Shown one piece after another: positions 25,501 through 33,900 of a stretch of DNA of 64,000 nucleotides (position 1 is the first letter of the stretch; each line of letters starts with the position of its first letter). Made by a program: the position numbers and the translations under genes. Below the pieces are notes generated by a model. It saw only the letters and a program-made list of their open reading frames with translations, ran no database searches and was not told where the DNA came from. This stretch comes from Tragulus kanchil (Eukaryota > Chordata > Mammalia > Artiodactyla > Tragulidae), in the NCBI GenBank assembly GCA_022376925.1, contig JAIOJX010000028.1, positions 67,297,001 through 67,361,000 on the forward strand, read 5' to 3'.

Positions 25501-28500
25501 CAGGGCCTTCCATGAAAGAGGAATGTCTGACTCTGCTGTCTTGGCAAGATGTGGTTTCTGTCCCACGTGGGATGATGCCAAGTGTGGCTTGTGTGAAGGT
25601 TTAGTTGAATTATACCTAAAAATTTAATGGTCGAAAGTGCCACTTTAAGTAGAATACAAAAGACATCATAGTGATATGATTGACTATTACAAAAATTGTG
25701 AGACTTGTATATTTATGTAGATAATACAGATAAATTCAGAAAATCAGTTTAGGAAACATATTTGAAAATCAGATGGCAGATAAAGATTAATATTCAAATG
25801 GAAACTACATCTTACCTATTAGTAAACAGTGCAGTGGGAAAAAAGAAAAGGTCAAATGATAAGAATAGGCAGGTAATAAGAAAGCAAAACCAAATAGTAG
25901 CAATGAGCTCCTTCCATATAGGGATTTGGAGCCCTGTTAGTGGCAGAGGGCAGCATTGCATATGGACAACTCTCCTATGATGTCAAATATGTTAAATACA
26001 CAGAAGAGGATCACATTATGTTTGAGAAATAGTCCAGTCAACCCAGTTTGGTGGAGCACAGAGTATTTTGGTGAAATAATTGATATGGTGGTTAAAACTG
26101 AAAGGTGCTCTTGAGGTCTCACTATTACAGATCTTGCATTAAAGCTAGGTGTTTGACTTTATTTAGTGGATGACGGAAAGTCACTGAAAGTTTTTTACAG
26201 TGGAGTGACAATCAGAAAACTAACAATATATGTGTATATATATGTGTCTATGTACATAAATACATACATATACATGTGTATACAGATATTTTTGAGCAAA
26301 GAGTTTATAAAAATTTTTCCTACTCTACATTCCCCTTCAGTTAGTTCTCTATATTTGTTTCCCCAATAACCTGAGAGAAATTGTCACTTTGTTCCTAGGC
26401 TTGTGATAAAAATGACCCTGACTTGTAAAATGCATGTGCCCTGGGAAAGAGCAAATAAGCTTTAGAGATCTGACAGGGATGCCATGTTTTGGGCCTGCGT
26501 GCAGAGACTCTTGTCATTGGTGTAACATGTCCCAGTTACTGGGAGCTGGGCTTGTGAGTCATTAGAAAAAGACTGATGCTGCGGGACCTGGGGCTTGTCA
26601 GCCAGGAGCCCTCCCGCACTGGGCCAGAGCGAGGCTTATCTTCTCCCCGAGTCACCACTTGTGGACCACTGCAGGCAGGGCCTTCCATGAAAGAGGAATG
26701 TCTGACTCTGCTGTCTTGGCAAGATGTGGTTTCTGTCCCACGTGGGATGATGCCAAGTGTGGCTTGTGTGAAGGTTTAGTTGAATTATACCTAAAAATTT
26801 AATGGTCGAAAGTGCCACTTTAAGTAGAATACAAAAGACATCATAGTGATATGATTGACTATTACAAAAATTGTGAGACTTGTATATTTATGTAGATAAT
26901 ACAGATAAATTCAGAAAATCAGTTTAGGAAACATATTTGAAAATCAGATGGCAGATAAAGATTAATATTCAAATGGAAACTGCATCTTACCTATTAGTAA
27001 ACAGTGCAGTGGGAAAAAAGAAAAGGTCAAATGATAAGAATAGGCAGGTAATAAGAAAGCAAAACCAAATGGTGAGTAGACAAATGAAAAGAATTGTGTT
27101 AGAGAGCAAGGTTTATAATACAACATAATAAACCATGTCAGATTAATAATAAAGCTTAGTTCTGTGAGATTTTGGTGGCAGGAAAGGGTAGTATTTATTA
27201 AAACTAAAAATTCCCTACCCCCAAACCTGTCTATCCCTCTGGTATTATCCCATGAATAATAAAAACATATTATGAGAGGAGATCTTTATAAAGATGCTTA
27301 TTGAATGTTTTTATTAGTGACAGTTGTGTGAATGCCCAGCAATTGGCCATGGTTGAATGAAAGTGGACATCTTTTTTTTCTATATACTATTTATCAGCCT
27401 TGGTAGTATTGCCTTTGAAATATTGACATATGTGGAGAGTCAGGGGGTATAAAAGTGTGTAAATATAATTCTGGGTATGTAGATAATTATATAAGCATAT
27501 GTATATCAGCTTGATAATATAGCTTCCTTTTGATGGGTAGTTGAACAGTTATGGAGTGGGGAGATGAAGAGTAAGGTGGCAAAAAAAAACCCTACAGAAA
27601 TGTTATATAATTCCATTTATATCAGTTTTAGATGTAGGTAAGGCATAAAGAGATATAGTGTTATTATTTAATCAAAATGTAAAATGGTGCTTATCTGAAG
27701 ACCGAGGGTTTTAGGTAATTTTGATGTTCTTTCTTTATGCTTTTATACTTTTAAAATATGCTTGTCTTTAAATCTGAAGACTGAGGGTTTTAGGTAATTT
27801 TGATGTTCTTTCTTTATGCTTTTATACTTTTAAAATATGCTTGTCTTTAAATTTATATTATATGAAATTTATGTTACTATAATAGATATACATGTTTATA
27901 AATATATCTTTAACTGAAAGGTAAACAAACAACTGTTTTATTAGGGAGAGGACCATTTGCTAAATGCTTCCATTATTGAGAAGTGGCATAGCATAGTGCT
28001 GAGAAGTAGGTAGGCTCTGGAACAAAGGTGTCTTGGGTTCCTGTTGTGTAAATCTGAGCAAAGTAGTTAACCTCTCTTTCCCTCAGTTTCCTAATCAATA
28101 AAACAGAAATATTAATAAAACTCTCCACCTGGGGTTTATGAGGATTAAATGTTACTATGTGTAAAGTCTTAGAATAGTGCCTAGCCCTTAATAGGGACTC
28201 AAGAATTATTAGTAATTATTACAAATATTTCTTGTTACTATTTTTGTAGTCCTATGCTAGATATGTTACTAAATTATTGCAATTCATCTTTTCCTCCTGG
28301 TTTCATTGAGATATAATTGACATACAGAACTATATAAGTTTAAGGGGTAGCATTTCATCTTAACAACCACTTGGTAAGAAAGGAGTAGTAAAATTTCTCC
28401 TGTGTCCCATCAGGGCTTCTGACAGTGACTGACATAAGAGAGGGTAACAGGAATAGAGCATACCCATTTTTTTCTCTTGGCCTTCCCTATCTCTGCTGAT

Positions 28501-30411
28501 AAGAGTATTTCTTTACTCTTGGTATGTGGAGGGTATCTTTCTTTTTTTTGTTTTCCTTCTTAATTTTCATTTTACTTTTTACTTTTACAGAGTTTTGTTG
28601 TTTACAGATATGTATGATCCCAGATTAGTCATATGTATATCCCCTCCATCCCACCCCTTGGAGGGTATCTTTCACATGGGAGTTCATCTCCTGCTTTCAG
28701 GAAGAGGAAGAATGGTCCAAACGCCCTTCCTGCATGTGCTGTTATTCAAGAGCCTTAAACTCAAAATAATTGGTATGCCAAAGCAGCCTGTTTTGGAGTT
28801 GAGTGTTCTAAACCCCTTCACTAGGTACAGTCCCCATTTTACAGATAAGAAAACTGAGACTCTGGGGAAGATCTAAGTAAGTTTTTTTCTGGAGTCTTAC
28901 AGCCCTTAATTTGAGCCCGTGCCTTTCTTACCGTAAAGCCAGTTACACTTCATATGTTGTTTTCCACATACCACATACTCTGCTTTATTTAAAATGAAGG
29001 TGTTCTGTCCTAGAAGGAACTTTATATTATAATCATTTACTGTCAAGAGCTTTAGGAGAGAACTGTGTCTGAGGTATTGGTTATATAGTATATCTTTAGG
29101 AATCCATAATTCTCTGAATGTTTTTACCTTGAAAATTAATGTTAAACGAGTAAGTGGTGAGAGCTTCTGAGAGGCTATGTAGGCTATGATAAATGTTTTA
29201 TGAAGTGTTTGTGCATGTGCTTCTGTTTTTAAACATAAGATCTTAATGTTTAATCTTAATGTTTACCTCTGAGCCCTATTCCTGCATAATTATGATGAAC
29301 TAGTTTATTTCTGAAATTTATTTGATCAAAAGTGGAAATTTAACAATTCCAATTTGTTCATTTTTTAAAACTTTTTCATCCCTTGTATGTAGGTTATCTT
29401 CATTGTAATGAATACGATAGTCTGAGATTGCGGTGGCTGAGGCAGACATTAGAATCTTTCATCCCACAGCCTTTGGTAAATGTAATTAAAGTGTCTGAAT
29501 TGGATGGCAGAGAAATGGGAGATGCCCAGCCTGAAACGTTTGACAAGGTACTTTTATTACATTCTGACAGACTGATAGACTCCCAGTGATACCACTGTTA
29601 TGTTGCTTTGTTGTGGTGGTTTTTCATCTGCTTCCAGACATAGCCTGATACAATTTCTCAGTACCCTGGAAAATTCTGATAAAGTGAACATGGAAGCAGT
29701 TTTCATTTGATGGTCAGCATGTTCAAAGGAAGCGGTAACATTGGGATTGGGGATTATACAATGCATTGTTATTTCCAGATATCTCAAAGATACTCAGGAA
29801 GGGATCAGATATTATCTGAGTTAGTACACAAAGATGTACACTGTACTGCTGTAGTTTTGTAACATTTTGAATCAGAGTATGACAGTTGAAGAAAAAGAGC
29901 ATTTCAGTAAACTGAAATTGAATTGTAAGTTCTTAAGTATAAATGCTGAGAATTCAGAAATATAGTAACATCTGTTCAAATGAATGACTTTTGTAAAAGT
30001 TTTTGCTGTAGTCATCAAGAATATGAAATATTAGTAGACTCTTAGTCCTCTCATTCCTCTTCCCCCTAAAAAAAACCTTACACACTACAAGTGCGTAGGA
30101 AATTCTTCTGTAAAGTATTAATGAAGAAATGTCATAAAGAACTTACCATAGTATATTTTCAATTTTAAAATAAATTTATTTATTGACTCTTTTTGCCATA
30201 ATGTGTGTAGCTTTCCTATATACTTTGTATCTGAGGATATGTTTTCAGTGCATACTTGCATTATGTGTCTTTTTTTTTTCTTCCTATAGGTATTAGTTGA
30301 TGCCCCGTGCTCAAATGATCGAAGTTGGTTGTTCTCTTCTGACTCTCAGAAGGCAGCTTGTAGGATAAGCCAAAGGAGGAATCTGCCTTTTCTACAGATG
30401 GAGCTCTTAAG
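5185..30411 (+). CDS. NSUN3: NSUN3, mitochondrial tRNA-Met m5C methyltransferase (partial, five coding exons)
   Basis: NSUN3 methylates cytosine 34 of mitochondrial tRNA-Met; ALKBH1 then oxidises it to 5-formylcytosine, which allows AUA decoding. Joining 5185-5199, 5998-6107, 15933-16276, 29393-29547 and 30290-30411 gives one frame of 746 bases (248 codons plus two bases), starting MVLTRLKAKPERKLAKQICK. It carries the SAM-binding motif LDLCAAPGGKS (exon 3) and the motif IV cysteine in VLVDAPCSNDR (exon 5). The human protein is about 340 residues, so roughly 90 C-terminal residues are missing, including the TCT motif with the second catalytic cysteine; that exon was not found up to 64000. All introns are GT-AG. 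There is one extra valine codon after the start compared with human. Exon 2 appears twice because of a tandem duplication. Confidence 0.95.
5200..5997 (+). other. NSUN3: NSUN3 intron 1
   Basis: Intron of about 800 bases, gtgagg to catag. It starts in the CpG-rich region and becomes AT-rich. It has no recognised repeat. The left boundary of tandem duplication 3 falls inside it (5516). Confidence 0.85.
5998..6107 (+). CDS. NSUN3: NSUN3 coding exon 2 (first copy)
   Basis: A 110-base exon encoding LKAKPERKLAKQICKVVLDH and on to DAWNTV plus two bases of the next codon. The acceptor is catag and the donor is gttagt. It is the N-terminal helical part ahead of the methyltransferase fold. The human equivalent is nearly identical, apart from changes just after LKAK. 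Confidence 0.95.
6382..6436. repeat. Poly-A plus (AT)n microsatellite
   Basis: A run of about 16 A leads into about 19 AT units. The right duplicate (7516-7562) has a shorter, interrupted A run and fewer AT units, so length differs between the two copies. Confidence 0.9.
7131..7240 (+). CDS. NSUN3: NSUN3 coding exon 2, second copy (probably an assembly duplicate)
   Basis: Base-for-base repeat of the 110-base exon at 5998-6107, with the same acceptor and donor. If both copies were spliced in, the 110-base addition would shift the frame. Only one copy can belong to the functional transcript. It lies inside tandem duplication 3, so it is most likely an assembly artefact rather than a biological exon duplication. 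Confidence 0.9.
8019..8406 (+). mobile_element. CHR-type SINE, young subfamily, with a repeated 3' tail
   Basis: A tRNA-Glu-derived CHR SINE begins GGGCTTCCCTGGTGG. It has an A box near 8032-8042 and B box near 8078-8088, a body running to GCCAAAGAACAAAGATGGAT, and a CT/C-rich 3' extension with (AAAT)n at 8311-8331. After an A run, a second partial tail starting AAATGAAAGACCAATAGAAG (8350) ends in long C runs to about 8398. Poly-A also precedes the element. Short open frames here are chance. Confidence 0.88.
8755..8945 (+). mobile_element. MIR fragment
   Basis: MIR-like order: TTATTGTGTGCCAGAC, then a segment resembling the conserved core with 'gaggaaac', then GCTGCTGAGTGGCAGGACCA. The match is diverged but ordered. 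Confidence 0.65.
8946..9480 (+). other. NSUN3 intron 2, unassigned sequence
   Basis: AT-rich intron sequence. No exon, RNA gene or named repeat was recognised. The open frame at 9304-9645 has no recognisable domain. Confidence 0.55.
9481..11808. repeat. Tandem duplication 4 (unit 1173 bp)
   Basis: Bases 9481-10635 recur at 10655-11808 at a near-constant offset of 1173, with only one base lost at the start and an A/G difference near 10265 versus 11438. A 19-base T-rich linker lies between the copies. The unit is unremarkable intron DNA with no repeat at either edge. Confidence 0.96.
11809..12486 (+). other. NSUN3 intron 2, unassigned sequence
   Basis: AT-rich intron sequence in which I recognise no gene or named repeat. 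Confidence 0.55.
12503..12838 (-). mobile_element. Long CHR-type SINE (older ruminant form)
   Basis: On the minus strand it begins AGGGCTTCCATGGTAGCTCA. A B-box-like GGTTCGATCCCTGATTCGGG and a body with repeated 'gcaacta'-like segments follow, ending in an A/T-rich tail at 12503-12530. Flanking CTGGCCAGTGTCTTTT at 12487-12502 and 12839-12854 is a 16-bp target-site duplication, so the insertion is complete. Confidence 0.9.
12855..13295 (+). other. NSUN3 intron 2, unassigned sequence
   Basis: Moderately GC-rich intron DNA with a short TG run near 12988-12998. No domain-bearing open frame or known repeat was recognised. Confidence 0.5.
13296..13440 (+). mobile_element. MIR fragment
   Basis: MIR-like order: TGTGACCTTGTGTAAACTGC, a degenerate 'ctctgagcttcagttt' segment, and a 'gatggtgaaaggagataa' 3' part. 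Confidence 0.6.
13441..13920 (+). other. NSUN3 intron 2, unassigned sequence
   Basis: No gene or confidently named repeat. The segment 'gagaggaaaggtcattccaggcagagg' near 13600 looks like part of an old interspersed repeat, but I cannot name it. Confidence 0.45.
13921..14110 (+). mobile_element. L2-like LINE fragment
   Basis: Segments resembling the common L2-type stretch ('tggaacttttgttccc', 'caattcctcctcatccttcaagattta') appear in the expected order. The match is short and diverged. Confidence 0.45.
14111..14685 (+). other. NSUN3 intron 2, unassigned sequence
   Basis: AT-rich intron DNA with a poly-A run at 14199-14210. Nothing else was recognised. Confidence 0.5.
14686..14850. mobile_element. 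MER5A-type hAT DNA transposon
   Basis: The left end AGTGGTTCTCAAAGTGCAGT is the characteristic terminal sequence of MER5-type elements. It is followed by CAGCAGCATTAGTATTACCC and, at the right, a degraded terminal inverted repeat containing ATGCACGTTAAAGTTTGTGA. Length (about 165 bases) and order fit a MER5A non-autonomous hAT-Charlie element. It is non-coding and ancient. Confidence 0.87.
14851..15932 (+). other. NSUN3 intron 2, 3' part
   Basis: Unassigned intron DNA up to the exon 3 acceptor. The segment 15000-15210 has balanced composition and no repeat signature I recognise, so it could be a conserved non-coding element; this is only a suspicion. A pyrimidine tract (15911-15930) precedes the acceptor AG. 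Confidence 0.5.
15933..16276 (+). CDS. NSUN3: NSUN3 coding exon 3 (SAM-binding motif I)
   Basis: A 344-base exon. It completes the split arginine codon and reads GILTSPSCWQYAILLNRFNY onward, through SERHQIGNLKKYYLLNAASL to the SAM-binding motif ILDLCAAPGGKSIALLQ, ending in phase 1 after CAYP. The donor is gtaatg. Most residues match human NSUN3 by eye. The LDLCAAPGGK glycine-rich loop is intact. Confidence 0.96.
16277..16960 (+). other. NSUN3 intron 3, 5' part
   Basis: AT-rich intron sequence with no recognised exon or repeat. Confidence 0.55.
16964..17080 (+). mobile_element. Bov-tA SINE, 5'-truncated
   Basis: The body segment CACTTCAGTATTCTTGCCTG and the following CGGACAGAGGAACGTGATGG segment are typical of Bov-tA. 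The tRNA-like head is missing. Confidence 0.8.
17081..17522 (+). other. NSUN3 intron 3, unassigned sequence
   Basis: AT-rich sequence with a short direct repeat of 'gtaaacctatgtaa' near 17457-17490. No gene was recognised. Confidence 0.5.
17523..19804. repeat. Tandem duplication 5 (unit about 1140 bp)
   Basis: Bases 17523-18672 recur at 18669-19804 with no linker; the two copies share a 4-base overlap. The offset falls from 1146 to 1132 because the first 120 bases of the right copy lack several bases (for example about 10 near 18755), while the remainder is almost identical. Confidence 0.96.
19805..20935 (+). other. NSUN3 intron 3, unassigned sequence
   Basis: Mostly unassigned intron DNA. 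A diverged L2-like stretch may lie at 20200-20345 ('ctgggcctttggcac', 'tttcctagaaagccttcc'). A short (AT)n run is at 20569-20584. Confidence 0.45.
20936..22060 (+). mobile_element. Old L1-type LINE remnant (L1M/HAL1-like)
   Basis: A-rich sequence has the feel of the 3' half of an old L1, with segments such as 'aatacattcactgaaatatcc', 'agacaaagagaaagcaagag' and 'caacaattctgaaggaaaag' in the expected order. There is no long open frame. The assignment rests on recalled resemblance only. Confidence 0.4.
21896..24085. repeat. Tandem duplication 6 (unit about 1095 bp)
   Basis: Bases 21896-22997 recur at 22998-24085, directly abutting. The offset falls from 1102 to 1088 through about 14 deleted bases within the first 90 bases of the right copy; the rest is identical as far as I compared. 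The left copy ends inside a BovB element, and the right copy continues it. Confidence 0.97.
22390..22997 (+). mobile_element. BovB (RTE) LINE, cut by the duplication junction
   Basis: BovB reverse-transcriptase domain sequence stops abruptly at 22997, where the left copy of tandem duplication 6 ends. It is the same element as at about 23479-24725. Confidence 0.88.
23479..24725 (+). mobile_element. BovB (RTE) LINE, 3' part with reverse-transcriptase remnant
   Basis: Frames read parts of the BovB reverse transcriptase, including WIIEKAREFQKNIYF and, at about 23941-23970, the catalytic RYADDTT motif. A 164-codon open stretch (23791-24285) is part of this. It is broken by stops and frame changes (LRTWNNGLV near 23785 is followed by a stop), so it is inactive. 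The 3' end (GAACATGACTTAGTGACTGA near 24690) is the BovB tail shared with Bov-tA SINEs, followed by a CAA-rich tail. RTE LINEs entered ruminants by horizontal transfer. Confidence 0.9.
24727..27070. repeat. Tandem duplication 7 (unit about 1176 bp)
   Basis: Bases 24727-25895 recur at 25904-27070 (offset 1177 to 1175). Differences are a 2-base GT deletion (25489 versus 26664 area) and an A/G change (25806 versus 26982 area). An 8-base linker lies between the copies. The left edge coincides with the end of the BovB tail. The unit is intron DNA with a TA/CA-rich patch (25050-25115 and 26227-26290). Confidence 0.96.
27071..27692 (+). other. NSUN3 intron 3, unassigned sequence
   Basis: AT-rich intron DNA. 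The stretch 27540-27690 resembles an old interspersed repeat that I cannot name. No gene. Confidence 0.45.
27693..27850. repeat. 79-bp tandem duplication
   Basis: Two copies of a 79-base unit starting ATCTGAAGAC (27693-27771 and 27772-27850) differ at one base (ACCGAGGG versus ACTGAGGG). The unit is far shorter than the 1.0-1.18 kb duplications and the junction has no deletions, so it is a different event. Confidence 0.95.
27975..28225 (+). mobile_element. MIR SINE
   Basis: Well-ordered MIR: AGTGGCATAGCATAGTGCTGAG-like start, then GAGCAAAGTAGTTAACCTCT, CCTCAGTTTCCTAATC and a 'gaggattaaatg' segment, ending with 'agtgcctagcccttaatagg'. It is non-coding and ancient. Confidence 0.85.
28290..28370. 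mobile_element. L1-type 3' UTR fragment
   Basis: TTGAGATATAATTGACATAC and 'actatataagtttaaggggtag' are hallmark segments of old L1 3' regions. Short fragment. Confidence 0.5.
28560..28660. mobile_element. L1-type 3' end fragment
   Basis: It shares the order ACAGAGTT...TTTACAG...ATCCC...AGTCATA.GTATATCCC with the insertion at 41106-41276, so both belong to one family, probably an artiodactyl L1 3' end on the minus strand. Confidence 0.45.
28815..28930 (+). mobile_element. MIR 3' fragment
   Basis: CCCCATTTTACAGATAAGAA followed by AACTGAGACTCTGGGGAAG is the typical 3' core of MIR. Confidence 0.75.
28931..29392 (+). other. NSUN3 intron 3, 3' end
   Basis: AT-rich intron DNA up to the exon 4 acceptor (tgtatgtag at 29384-29392). 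Nothing else was recognised. Confidence 0.55.
29393..29547 (+). CDS. NSUN3: NSUN3 coding exon 4
   Basis: A 155-base exon entering in phase 1 and leaving in phase 0. It encodes YLHCNEYDSLRLRWLRQTLE and on to SELDGREMGDAQPETFDK. This is the part of the Rossmann-like fold after the SAM loop; the acidic residue in NEYD is where class I methyltransferases contact the SAM ribose (family knowledge). The donor is gtactt. Confidence 0.96.
29548..30289 (+). other. NSUN3: NSUN3 intron 4
   Basis: A 742-base AT-rich intron with no recognised repeat. A T-rich tract precedes the acceptor tatag (30285-30289). Confidence 0.85.
30290..30411 (+). CDS. NSUN3: NSUN3 coding exon 5 (motif IV cysteine)
   Basis: A 122-base exon reading VLVDAPCSNDRSWLFSSDSQ and on to RRNLPFLQMELL, ending in phase 2 (AG of the next arginine codon) at the donor gtgaga. 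DAPCSND is motif IV of RNA m5C methyltransferases; its cysteine helps release the product in related enzymes. The next exon should continue with the SAIKALRPGG-type segment and the TCT motif, which are not in this window. Confidence 0.96.
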
Positions 30412-31313
30412 GTGAGAGCTATTAATCCAAAGTTTATGTTGGTTTCTGATGTAATTTCAGTAGGCATGGCAAAAAATGACACAGGCAGCATCCACATGGG
30501 GAGTATCCTGTGTAGATGTCAATGTTACTCCTTCAGAGGCTGCACCCGGAAAAGTCTCAACCACTTCCCTTTGAGTCTCATGTTGTGAGGTTGCCTCTGC
30601 CCTTTTCCACCCCCTACCCCCTTAATGAAATTGAGTGTTGCTGTGCATTGCCTTTTAAAGGACATGAATGATTTTGTTGTGATTTAAAGTTTGCTTATCA
30701 GGGCCATCCCAAGTGTAGGGTTCATCACCCTTTTCTTTCACCAGAATGTGACCAGCTGCGCTATATAAGAGTAGCTTTGGACCAGGACGCATTTTTTATT
30801 TTTTAGTAAGGATGCGGTGTTCTGGGTGAGTAAGAAGTTGTACTTTATTGTTAACACTTACCTCCCCTCTAAGAATTTTCCAGAAAGGTATGACCACCAA
30901 GAGAAACTTCAGAACAGAGCCATTTTGGGGCATTCTGACCTGGTTTCAAAAGAAATTTATACTTATACCCTAATCCTAAGTATTCTTACTGTTTAATCCT
31001 GAACCAAGATTCTTTGGACTACTTTGAATACACTTAAATGATGCCTTATCACTCATAGTAACTGTCACTTCTTACATGTGGAAGAAGAATGAGTGACAGT
31101 TAACAGGCAATGCTGACAACATGCTTTACTTCCAACTTCTGATTGATTCTCAGCAATGAACATGCATCATTACCTGAATATCACAACCAGTACTAATACA
31201 GTCTTGTTCTTGCCCCAGATTGTGTCTCAGCTCATTCTGGTCATTCCGAGTAGCACCAGCCGACAGGTCCTTAGAACATTTCTCTTCAGGCAGTTACACT
31301 ATTTGTTTGTATT
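30412..31313 (+). other. NSUN3 intron 5, 5' part
   Basis: Unassigned intron DNA with no exon or named repeat recognised. The open frame 31156-31359 has no recognisable domain. Confidence 0.5.
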
Positions 31314-31846
31314 CTTCCAATGTCAGCCTTTCATTTACTATAATCTTAAGATATTTTGAGAATTCTCTTCCACCTTTCCCTTCTATCTCTATGGTTATTA
31401 GTTTTGGGATGTCACATCGATCCAGGCCTAAGTCTTTTTTTCTCACCTAAACTTTCTTGATCTGGCTCTTTAGTTAATTATTCCTGTTATTTCAGATTTT
31501 GCCATTGTTATGCCTGACACCTTCAACAGACCTTAAGTCTTACTGTGGCTTATTAGCATTATAATCTATTTTTTTTAAAGCTGTAAGCAGCCAGGCTTTC
31601 TGAGAATACCATTTTTCTTTACTCTCATACAAAATCCTTCCTCCACTTTTTTTTCTTTCTGTACCATATTACACTTTCTATTTTGCATTCTATGTACTGC
31701 TTTTCCTTCTGTTTGTCTCAATTCATTGTAATGTAACCTCTATTCCCTTTATTCTTCCAAATTTATGCTTATTAATATTACTGGACAACCATTAACTTGT
31801 TATTTCTCAATTTAAATTTTGCTTGATCTCTTGATAGCATTTTTTT

Positions 31847-32151
31847 TTTTAAAGATTTATTTATTTATTTTTGGGCGGGGTCGGGTTGGGGAGGGAGGGG
31901 AGCTTGGTCTTTCATTTTTCTCTGTTCATCCGTCTTTGTTCTTTGGCTCCTGTGGGCCTCCAATCGCGGTGGCATCTGTCGCCGCAGAGCACCGGCTCTG
32001 GGCGCATGCGCTCCAGAGCTCTGGCTCGGTAATTGGACACACCAGTCCAGCCGCTCCGCAGCACGTGGGATCTTCCCAGGCCAGGGATCGAACCGACGCC
32101 CCTTGCATTGCAAGGCGGTGTCCTTACCCACTGGACCACCAGGGGAAGCCC
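31847..32151 (-). mobile_element. CHR-type SINE, young subfamily (copy 1)
   Basis: On the minus strand it begins GGGCTTCCCCTGGTGGTCCA, with the B-box-like GGTTCGATCCCTGGCCTGGG, the body, the CT-rich 3' extension and an AAATAAATAAATCTTT tail. TAGCATTTTT on both sides (31836 and 32157 areas) is a target-site duplication. Open frames across it (for example 31819-32271) are non-genic. Confidence 0.92.
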
Positions 32152-32851
32152 ATTGTTAGCATTTTTAAAATGTCATTTATTATACAATTGTTACATGGAA
32201 ACATTTTCACTATAAAAAATTTAAAAAGTACAAATCACACAAAAGGTCCCCTTGAGCAGAGACTCAACTAAATACCAGCTTTCTTCACAAAGGTGATTAT
32301 TGGACTTTACTGTATACTCTTCCAATGTCAGCCTTTCATTTACTATAATCTTAAGATATTTTGAGAATTCTCTTCCACCTTTCCCTTCTATCTCTATGGT
32401 TATTAGTTTTGGGATGTCACATCGATCCAGGCCTAAGTCTTTTTTTCTCACCTAAACTTTCTTGATCTGGCTCTTTAGTTAATTATTCCTGTTATTTCAG
32501 ATTTTGCCATTGTTATGCCTGACACCTTCAACAGACCTTAAGTCTTACTGTGGCTTATTAGCATTATAATCTATTTTTTTTAAAGCTGTAAGCAGCCAGG
32601 CTTTCTGAGAATACCATTTTTCTTTACTCTCATACAAAATCCTTCCTCCACTTTTTTTTCTTTCTGTACCATATTACACTTTCTATTTTGCATTCTATGT
32701 ACTGCTTTTCCTTCTGTTTGTCTCAATTCATTGTAATGTAACCTCTATTCCCTTTATTCTTCCAAATTTATGCTTATTAATATTACTGGACAACCATTAA
32801 CTTGTTATTTCTCAATTTAAATTTTGCTTGATCTCTTGATAGCATTTTTTT

Positions 32852-33156
32852 TTTTAAAGATTTATTTATTTATTTTTGGGCGGGGTCGGGTTGGGGAGGG
32901 AGGGGAGCTTGGTCTTTCATTTTTCTCTGTTCATCCGTCTTTGTTCTTTGGCTCCTGTGGGCCTCCAATCGCGGTGGCATCTGTCGCCGCAGAGCACCGG
33001 CTCTGGGCGCATGCGCTCCAGAGCTCTGGCTCGGTAATTGGACACACCAGTCCAGCCGCTCCGCAGCACGTGGGATCTTCCCAGGCCAGGGATCGAACCG
33101 ACGCCCCTTGCATTGCAAGGCGGTGTCCTTACCCACTGGACCACCAGGGGAAGCCC
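32852..33156 (-). mobile_element. CHR-type SINE (copy 2, within the tandem duplicate)
   Basis: Identical to the element at 31847-32151, shifted by 1005 bases. It is not an independent insertion. Confidence 0.92.
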
Positions 33157-33323
33157 ATTGTTAGCATTTTTAAAATGTCATTTATTATACAATTGTTACA
33201 TGGAAACATTTTCACTATAAAAAATTTAAAAAGTACAAATCACACAAAAGGTCCCCTTGAGCAGAGACTCAACTAAATACCAGCTTTCTTCACAAAGGTG
33301 ATTATTGGACTTTACTGTATACT

Positions 33324-33900
33324 CTTCCAACTCTTACTGTAATATTTCTTATAACTATATATGCATAGAGAAATATGTTAAAATAACTTCTGTTACTATT
33401 ATACATTGTTCTGAAACTAGCTCCTTCTTGTACTTAATATTTATTAAAGTCTTTTTCTCATAAATCTGTTTTGTTCTCTTCAAGTTCAGTGAAATATTCA
33501 ATAAGGTTAATCTATAATATTCCAGTTAATCCTTTATTTTTGGATATTTACATTTTTTCTTACTTTTACAGTCTGATCTCTGTCTCATTGGACACACAAG
33601 CCTAACATTTTTTTTGATTAAATATCAAGAAATGGAATTAAGGATCAGACATTTTAGTAGGTACAGATTATTGAATTGTTCACTAAAATGACTATACCGG
33701 TCTACATTTTATTTTGTACTTGACTTGTTGACTGCTTCTTCCTTCTTAAAATATTCCCTTCCTCGATTTCTGTGATCATGTGCTTTACTTGTTTTCTTCC
33801 TACTTATTTTCTTCATTGGGTCTTAATCAGGTTGTCCCATACATTTTGGGTTTCCTCTTCTCTGCTTATCTGATAACTTCAGCTGATATAAGATGCTGTC
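33324..33900 (+). other. NSUN3 intron 5, unassigned sequence
   Basis: AT-rich. The portion 33340-33660 has the look of an old LINE remnant on the minus strand, but I cannot assign it. No gene. Confidence 0.4.

Larger units (their letters stand above)
31314..33323. repeat. Tandem duplication 8 (unit exactly 1005 bp)
   Basis: Bases 31314-32318 recur at 32319-33323 with a constant offset and no difference seen. The heptamer CTTCCAA occurs at the start, the junction and the end. The unit contains a whole CHR SINE, so that SINE appears twice. It is the only unit whose copies look fully identical. Confidence 0.97.

Noticed and set aside
31819..32271. 150-codon open frame (repeated at 32824-33276) as a gene
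   Set aside because: It runs through a CHR SINE read in reverse; similar frames occur at every CHR copy (7979, 48553, 60024, 61194).
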